Source of the DNA: Candidatus Epilinea brevis
Lineage (GTDB): Bacteria > Chloroflexota > Anaerolineae > Epilineales > Epilineaceae
Length of the DNA stretch: 64,000 bases
Reading direction: 5' to 3'
Assembly (NCBI GenBank): GCA_016710785.1
Contig: JADJUE010000004.1
Span: forward strand, 186,001-250,000
Part shown: positions 60,337-64,000 of the stretch, piece after piece
Numbering within the stretch: the stretch's first letter is position 1
Layout: each line of letters begins with the position of its first letter
Translations under genes and position numbers: made by a program
The notes under the pieces: generated by a model
What the model saw: the letters and a program-made list of their open reading frames with translations, nothing else
Databases searched by the model: none
Told to the model about the DNA's origin: nothing

Positions 60337-60380
60337 TTCGGTCGCGTTACGCCTGGGCATCATGGCGGCCACTCGCGATC

Positions 60381-61004
60381 TCAGTCAATGCCGTCGGCGG
60401 CCTTCAAGGCCTCTTCCGGCATCTTGGTGCCATCGTGCGGCTGCATCGGTTCATCAAGCGCGGCGAGCACGAGGTCGGGGTTCATGGCTTGCTGCAGGGC
60501 GGCCGCATCGGAGTCGTGGCGGTTCCGAACATTGGGCAGGTCGCGCCGCAGCTCCTCCAACAGATCGATCAGCTTGGCCGCCTTCTGCTCGGTCAGCAGC
60601 GTGAGCTTCAGGTCCAGATGGGCCCGCTGCTCCTCGAGCCGCGCCATCCTGTTCTGCTTGGTCAACACCACCGTCGATGTGAGCAGGGCACACAAGCCGG
60701 CGATGCCTTGCAGCCAGAAGTACGGCGCCGGATCGAATGCCCCCCGTCCCAGAGCGCGCAGGGACTCGTTGACGCCGATCCAGGTCGCCACGAAGATGAG
60801 GATGAGGCCCAGAAAGCGCGGCTGCCCGACGGAGGCACTGATACGCTCCACCAGGCGCTGCGAGCGGCTGAGCCTTCGACCTTCGCGCAGATAGAATTCC
60901 TCCACCGCCGCGATGTTCAGGCCGAGTTGGTCCAACTCCGCTTCGACGGCGGCCTCACTGATCTCGTCCCGCTGCGCCGCGGCATCACTGGTTTCGTGCT
61001 TCAC
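60381..61004 (-). CDS. DUF1003 family membrane protein
   Basis: 207 residues. An N-terminal acidic helical segment leads to ISASVGQPRFLGLILIFVATWIGVNE (helix 1), then DPAPYFWLQGIAGLCALLTSTVVLTKQNR (helix 2), and a basic/acidic coiled-coil (MARLEEQRAHLDLKLTLLTEQKAAKLIDLLEELR). This is the DUF1003 pattern (PF06210) with the QNR motif after the second helix. The start is GTG at 61004. The stop of a 27-codon upstream frame overlaps it by 4 bp (GTGA), suggesting translational coupling. The function is unknown; members occur next to transporters and stress genes, but not here. Confidence 0.9.
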   Translation of the reverse strand: MKHETSDAAAQRDEISEAAVEAELDQLGLNIAAVEEFYLREGRRLSRSQRLVERISASVGQPRFLGLILIFVATWIGVNESLRALGRGAFDPAPYFWLQGIAGLCALLTSTVVLTKQNRMARLEEQRAHLDLKLTLLTEQKAAKLIDLLEELRRDLPNVRNRHDSDAAALQQAMNPDLVLAALDEPMQPHDGTKMPEEALKAADGID

Positions 61005-61084
61005 GCGCGCCGCCCGAGGCGATCGACGCGGCGACGGGCGTCGTCCAGGATCGACGTGATGGGTGGTAGTCCCTCGATCTGCAT
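61001..61084 (-). CDS. Possible 27-residue leader peptide of the DUF1003 gene
   Basis: A frame starting ATG at 61084 encodes MQIEGLPPITSILDDARRRV and seven more residues, predicted as a basic amphipathic helix. GAGG lies 6 bp before the ATG. Its TGA overlaps the GTG start of the DUF1003 gene as GTGA. This arrangement is typical of coupled translation, but the peptide is too short to test by composition. Its status as a real gene is uncertain. Confidence 0.35.
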   Translation of the reverse strand: MQIEGLPPITSILDDARRRVDRLGRRA

Positions 61085-61288
61085 TGACGCCTCATTTCGC
61101 CGCTGGGGTGACGGGGTGGAACCGGCATCGACCGCTAACAATACCTCAACTGAATGCGTCGGGACCCAACACAGCAGCGGCTACGCTCTAAGTCCTGCGT
61201 GGTGCAATGCCAACGCCGGTTGCAGACCGAGCCGGATCGGTGCCCAAGGAGACCGATGCGTTCGGCCTTCAGCGCGGCCTGCCCTAGA

Positions 61289-61320
61289 ATGGTGTGGTCG
61301 AACAATACTGTTCACACCAT
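61289..61320. promoter_or_regulatory. Nested inverted repeat before the lipoprotein gene
   Basis: ATGGTGTG (61289-61296) pairs with CACACCAT (61313-61320), and AACA with TGTT inside. The arm ends right before the ribosome site GAGGGAG, so it could be an operator or an mRNA hairpin that controls access to the start. Confidence 0.5.
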
Positions 61321-61337
61321 GAGGGAGAATGCAGCAG

Positions 61338-61949
61338 ATGGTCTGTCAAACACGTTGGACAACGGGCGTCGCGGCGCGATTGGCGCTGGCGACCTTGGCC
61401 TTGGGCCTGGCGGCGTGCACGCCTACCGACGCGGGAGAGACGCCGGCCGCTGAGGCCACCGTGGACCCGGCAGCCAGCGCCGGGAGCGAGACCGCAGCCC
61501 CAGCGACATCGGTCGTCGGCGACGTCACCGACGCGGTATCCGACACCATGAAGCCGGGACAGGGAATGGGCGCGCATATGGGCAACATGCATCGGCGCAT
61601 GCAGGACACAATGCACCGCGCCATGCTGGACGAGGCAGTAGCCCAAGAGCTGATCAGCGCTGAAGACGTCGAGCTGTTCCTGAAGGTGCACGCGGCCATC
61701 GAGCCCTACATGCCTGCGGAAGCGGGGATGGGCATGGGCATGCAGATGGCGGACGAGGCCAAGAAGGCCATGGAGCGCGGCTTCGTGACCCAGGCCGTCG
61801 CCGCTGGCACGGTGACGCAAGCCGAAGCGGACCGTTTCACCGCGGTCCACGATCTGCTGATCGACGAGGGGATCATGGCGCGATTCGAGAACGACGAAGC
61901 GTCCGCAGTGCCACCCGAGCCGGTGGAGGCCTCCCCGAGCGCCCCGTAG
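61338..61949 (+). CDS. Met/His-rich lipoprotein
   Basis: 203 residues starting MVCQTRWTTGVAARLALATL, with a lipobox LAAC (Cys27) and thus likely lipid-anchored on the outer face of the membrane. After an Ala/Thr linker (~30-65) comes a Met/His-rich stretch (~70-95: MGAHMGNMHRRMQDTMHRAM) and later GMGMGMQM, patterns often seen in copper-handling proteins. The remainder is predicted helix (AQELISAEDVELFLKVHAAI). No family is named with confidence. ATG 61338 is preferred over ATG 61329 for its ribosome-site spacing. It lies between DUF1003 and a Nudix gene but not clearly in an operon. Confidence 0.65.
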   Translation: MVCQTRWTTGVAARLALATLALGLAACTPTDAGETPAAEATVDPAASAGSETAAPATSVVGDVTDAVSDTMKPGQGMGAHMGNMHRRMQDTMHRAMLDEAVAQELISAEDVELFLKVHAAIEPYMPAEAGMGMGMQMADEAKKAMERGFVTQAVAAGTVTQAEADRFTAVHDLLIDEGIMARFENDEASAVPPEPVEASPSAP

Positions 61950-62099
61950 TTCCTCCCCGTAAGTTCCTTGTCGTCCCGCCACATCGCTCGCCGCATCCTC
62001 CGCCAGACCGCCATTCTGGTCCCGCTTCCCCGCTTCCCCGCTTCCCTAGAGGGCGGGAGCAGAACGGGTGAACCCAGCCACAGACAGGATCCGCGGCGC

Positions 62100-62567
62100 A
62101 TGAAGCTGGCCACACTCTGTTATGTCCGCCATGAGGGACGCACCCTCATGCTGCATCGGGTCAAGAAGGCCGGCGACATGCATGCCGGCAAATGGAACGG
62201 CCTCGGCGGCAAGTTCGAAGGCGGCGAGAGTCCCGAGGAATGCGCTCGGCGAGAGATCCTGGAGGAGTCCGGCCTGGAGGTAGGCCCGTTGGAGCTGAAG
62301 GGCTTCCTCAGCTTTCCGGGCTTCCAGGGCGACGACGATTGGTATGCCTTCGTGTTCCTGGCCTACGAGCCGCGCGGCGAGCTGTTGGCCGATCCTGCGG
62401 AGGGCCATCTGGCGTGGATCGCGGATACCGAACTGACGCAGCTTCCACTCTGGGCCGGCGATCACATCTTCCTGCCCTGGCTGGATCGACCCGGCTTTTT
62501 CAGCGGATGCTTCGTGTATCAGGGGGAGGCTTTGGCGCAACACGAGGTGCACTGGTACGGAGCCTGA
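62100..62567 (+). CDS. Nudix hydrolase (MutT/8-oxo-dGTP-type)
   Basis: 155 residues. A complete Nudix box at residues 37-59 (start GKFEGGESPEECARREILEE, end SGL) binds the divalent metal and diphosphate substrate. KWNGLGGKFE before it is typical of the MutT/NUDT1 subgroup that removes 8-oxo-dGTP. GDDDWYAFVFLAY and FFSGCFVYQGEAL fit the same group. The start at 62100 yields the canonical first strand MKLATLCYVRHEGRTLMLHR. A longer frame upstream is Arg/Pro-rich and is rejected. A perfect bidirectional hairpin follows. Confidence 0.9.
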   Translation: MKLATLCYVRHEGRTLMLHRVKKAGDMHAGKWNGLGGKFEGGESPEECARREILEESGLEVGPLELKGFLSFPGFQGDDDWYAFVFLAYEPRGELLADPAEGHLAWIADTELTQLPLWAGDHIFLPWLDRPGFFSGCFVYQGEALAQHEVHWYGA

Positions 62568-62606
62568 CCGATCGCGGGCATCCGCTGCCAAGCACCAGAG
62601 CCAAGC

Positions 62607-62642
62607 AAAGGCCCCCGCGGCAGATCTGCCGCGGGGGCCTTT
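62607..62642. terminator. Perfect bidirectional terminator hairpin
   Basis: A 36-bp perfect palindrome: the left half AAAGGCCCCCGCGGCAGA is the reverse complement of the right half, with A/T-rich ends on both strands. It lies between the Nudix gene and the convergent gene at 62702. Confidence 0.85.
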
Positions 62643-62701
62643 GTATCTTGATGGGTGTTGGCGTCTGACGCCCCGACCCCGGCTAGCGGATCGCCCGCCG
62701 A

Positions 62702-64000
62702 CTACCGGTCGCGAAAGCAGCTGCCCGCGAGGGTGGCGCTGTTGAGGCGGCCGGTGCTGCCGGCCAGATCGTCCTGGATCTTGAGCGTCCAGGCGCCGCC
62801 CGCACCCTGGCCGTCGAAGGCGTTCAGACCCCCACCGCCCTCCGTCGCCTGCCGCCGGTTGCCGCCCACCGCGTTGAGGCAGGCCGCCGTCCCGATGCCC
62901 GGCGCGCTGTCGTCGTCCAGCACCGCCTGCAGGTTGATGCCCAAGGCGTTGCCGGCGCAGAGGTCGCTGAACAGCTCCGAATCCGTCACGCCGCCGTGGG
63001 TCAGGAAGGCGTCCAGATCCTCCGTCCGCGGATGGGTGATGTCGATCTGCAGGTCCACATCCGTCACCTTGCAGGCCGACGAGGCCGTCACCAGCATCGT
63101 GAAGCTCGCCGAGCCCGGTGCCGTCGGGCCCGCATCCGGGATGTTCCCGGCCGTCCCCACCGGCGCGATCGCCACCCGGAAGCGGTCCTCGAACAGCGGC
63201 TGCCCAGGGCAGACCGGCAGCTCCGGACCACCGGGGCACCAGCTCAGGTCCTGATCCACCCCGAACGGGATCCCCCGATCGCCGGCCGCCTCGTCGCCAG
63301 GGATGTCCTCCCCCAGCCGCGTGCCCGTCCGCTCCACCATCACCGCCCCCAGGCCCACCAGGTTGCGCACCGGGAACCCGAAGGCGTCGAACACCTCATG
63401 CTCCCAGAAGGTCGCCGAGATCACCGCCGAGCCCTTGAAACCGTTCGTCACATAGCCCCAGGTCTGCAGGTCGATGTACTCCACCTGCCGGTCGCTCAGC
63501 TTCTGGCACACAAAGTCCAGCAGCCCGTTCTGGTCGTACAGGTAGATCGCGAAGTCCGTGAAGCCCGGCTTGGCCACCAGGTTCATGATCGCCGTCTCGC
63601 TCGTCACCCCCGAGCCGTCCAGGTCCTTCAGCATGCTCGGGATCGCGATCAGGCCCACGCCCGACTCCAGGCCGCCGTTCGACCGGCCGCCGATCTGCCA
63701 CTTGTAGGCCTTGTGCTCCGGCAGCAGGTTGTAGGCGATCGCCTGCTGCGCCTCGGTCCGCGCCACGTCGCCGTACTTCATGAGCGTCGCCACGCCCACG
63801 ATGTCCGGCGCCTGCACCTCGTTCGTCCCCGGCGTCCACCAGACCTGGCTCTCGATCCGCACCGAGCCCACCCAGCTGCCCGGCAGGTCCGCCACGATCG
63901 GCAGGAAGAAGGTCTGCGAACCGCGCGGGCAGACCCAGTCCACCAGCGTCGTGATCACATCGCCCGAGCGGTCCAGGAAGTACACCTTCACCTTGGCGTT
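62702..64000 (-). CDS. C-terminal part of secreted protein with P/Homo B-like domain (5' end outside window)
   Basis: The frame is open to the right edge of the window, so the true start is missing; 432 residues are seen. The first ~290 residues are a beta-rich region of unknown family (RIESQVWWTPGTNEVQAPDI, YLYDQNGLLDFVCQKLSD). The last ~140 residues resemble a proprotein-convertase P (Homo B) domain: VTDVDLQIDITHPRTEDLDAFL, then GAGGAWTLKIQDDLAGSTGR, a beta-sandwich often found after bacterial subtilases. It ends SATLAGSCFRDR with no Thr/Pro linker or LP motif in the visible part. It is probably extracellular. Whether a protease domain is present cannot be told here. Confidence 0.7.
   Translation of the reverse strand, partial: NAKVKVYFLDRSGDVITTLVDWVCPRGSQTFFLPIVADLPGSWVGSVRIESQVWWTPGTNEVQAPDIVGVATLMKYGDVARTEAQQAIAYNLLPEHKAYKWQIGGRSNGGLESGVGLIAIPSMLKDLDGSGVTSETAIMNLVAKPGFTDFAIYLYDQNGLLDFVCQKLSDRQVEYIDLQTWGYVTNGFKGSAVISATFWEHEVFDAFGFPVRNLVGLGAVMVERTGTRLGEDIPGDEAAGDRGIPFGVDQDLSWCPGGPELPVCPGQPLFEDRFRVAIAPVGTAGNIPDAGPTAPGSASFTMLVTASSACKVTDVDLQIDITHPRTEDLDAFLTHGGVTDSELFSDLCAGNALGINLQAVLDDDSAPGIGTAACLNAVGGNRRQATEGGGGLNAFDGQGAGGAWTLKIQDDLAGSTGRLNSATLAGSCFRDR

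Overview
The window is very GC-rich and densely coded, and most likely comes from a member of the Chloroflexota (Anaerolineae/Caldilineae-like; inference). The reasons are the many large secreted proteins with long Thr/Pro linkers of the TATPT type, the beta-propeller/von Willebrand A (vWA) and LVIVD-type surface proteins, an archaeal-type ProRS, KorAB and UPF0182. No rRNA, tRNA, CRISPR array, integrase or complete insertion sequence was found.

Region by region. 1-1.6 kb: the 5' part of a 12-13-helix membrane protein that runs into a haem c domain (CcoN-CcoO-like, but lacking the oxidase histidines). 1.7-9.3 kb, mostly plus strand: MaoC hydratase, a metallo-beta-lactamase (MBL) pseudoenzyme, lepA, a methyltransferase, a GT4 glycosyltransferase, an orphan DNA methyltransferase and a 56-aa membrane protein. 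9.4-16 kb, minus strand: alpha/beta hydrolase, S9 peptidase, radical SAM/SPASM protein and a tandem esterase. 16.3-17.8 kb: proS. 17.8-18.6 kb: a non-coding stretch rich in inverted repeats.

18.6-53.1 kb is dominated by an extracellular-protein island: two beta-propeller/vWA paralogues, an 1840-aa propeller/CARDB/lectin-like protein, UPF0182, a multihaem cytochrome + DUF1501 + DUF1800 cluster, two LVIVD paralogues, an alpha-2-macroglobulin with dockerin and cohesin-like modules, and a CAP protein with a very long Thr/Pro linker. A recurring short motif (aromatic-LP-hydrophobic-hydrophobic, then a basic or polar residue) follows or ends these linkers. Two palindromic, miniature-transposon-like repeats with shared ends (GTAGGGGCGGG) sit exactly at gene 3' ends in this island.

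53.3-64 kb returns to core functions: an MBL-receiver-GAF signalling fusion overlapping a long eukaryote-like GMP synthase, divergent korAB with a clear promoter and terminator, a DUF1003 membrane protein behind a possible leader peptide, a Met/His-rich lipoprotein, a Nudix hydrolase, and the C-terminal part of a secreted protein with a P/Homo B-like domain.

Nothing here is an obvious complete defence or biosynthetic system. The best candidates for undescribed biology are the LP motif of the secreted proteins, the CcoNO-like pseudo-oxidase fusion, the palindromic element that supplies stop codons, the A2M-dockerin-cohesin protein, and the repeat-rich non-coding block at 17.9-18.5 kb.
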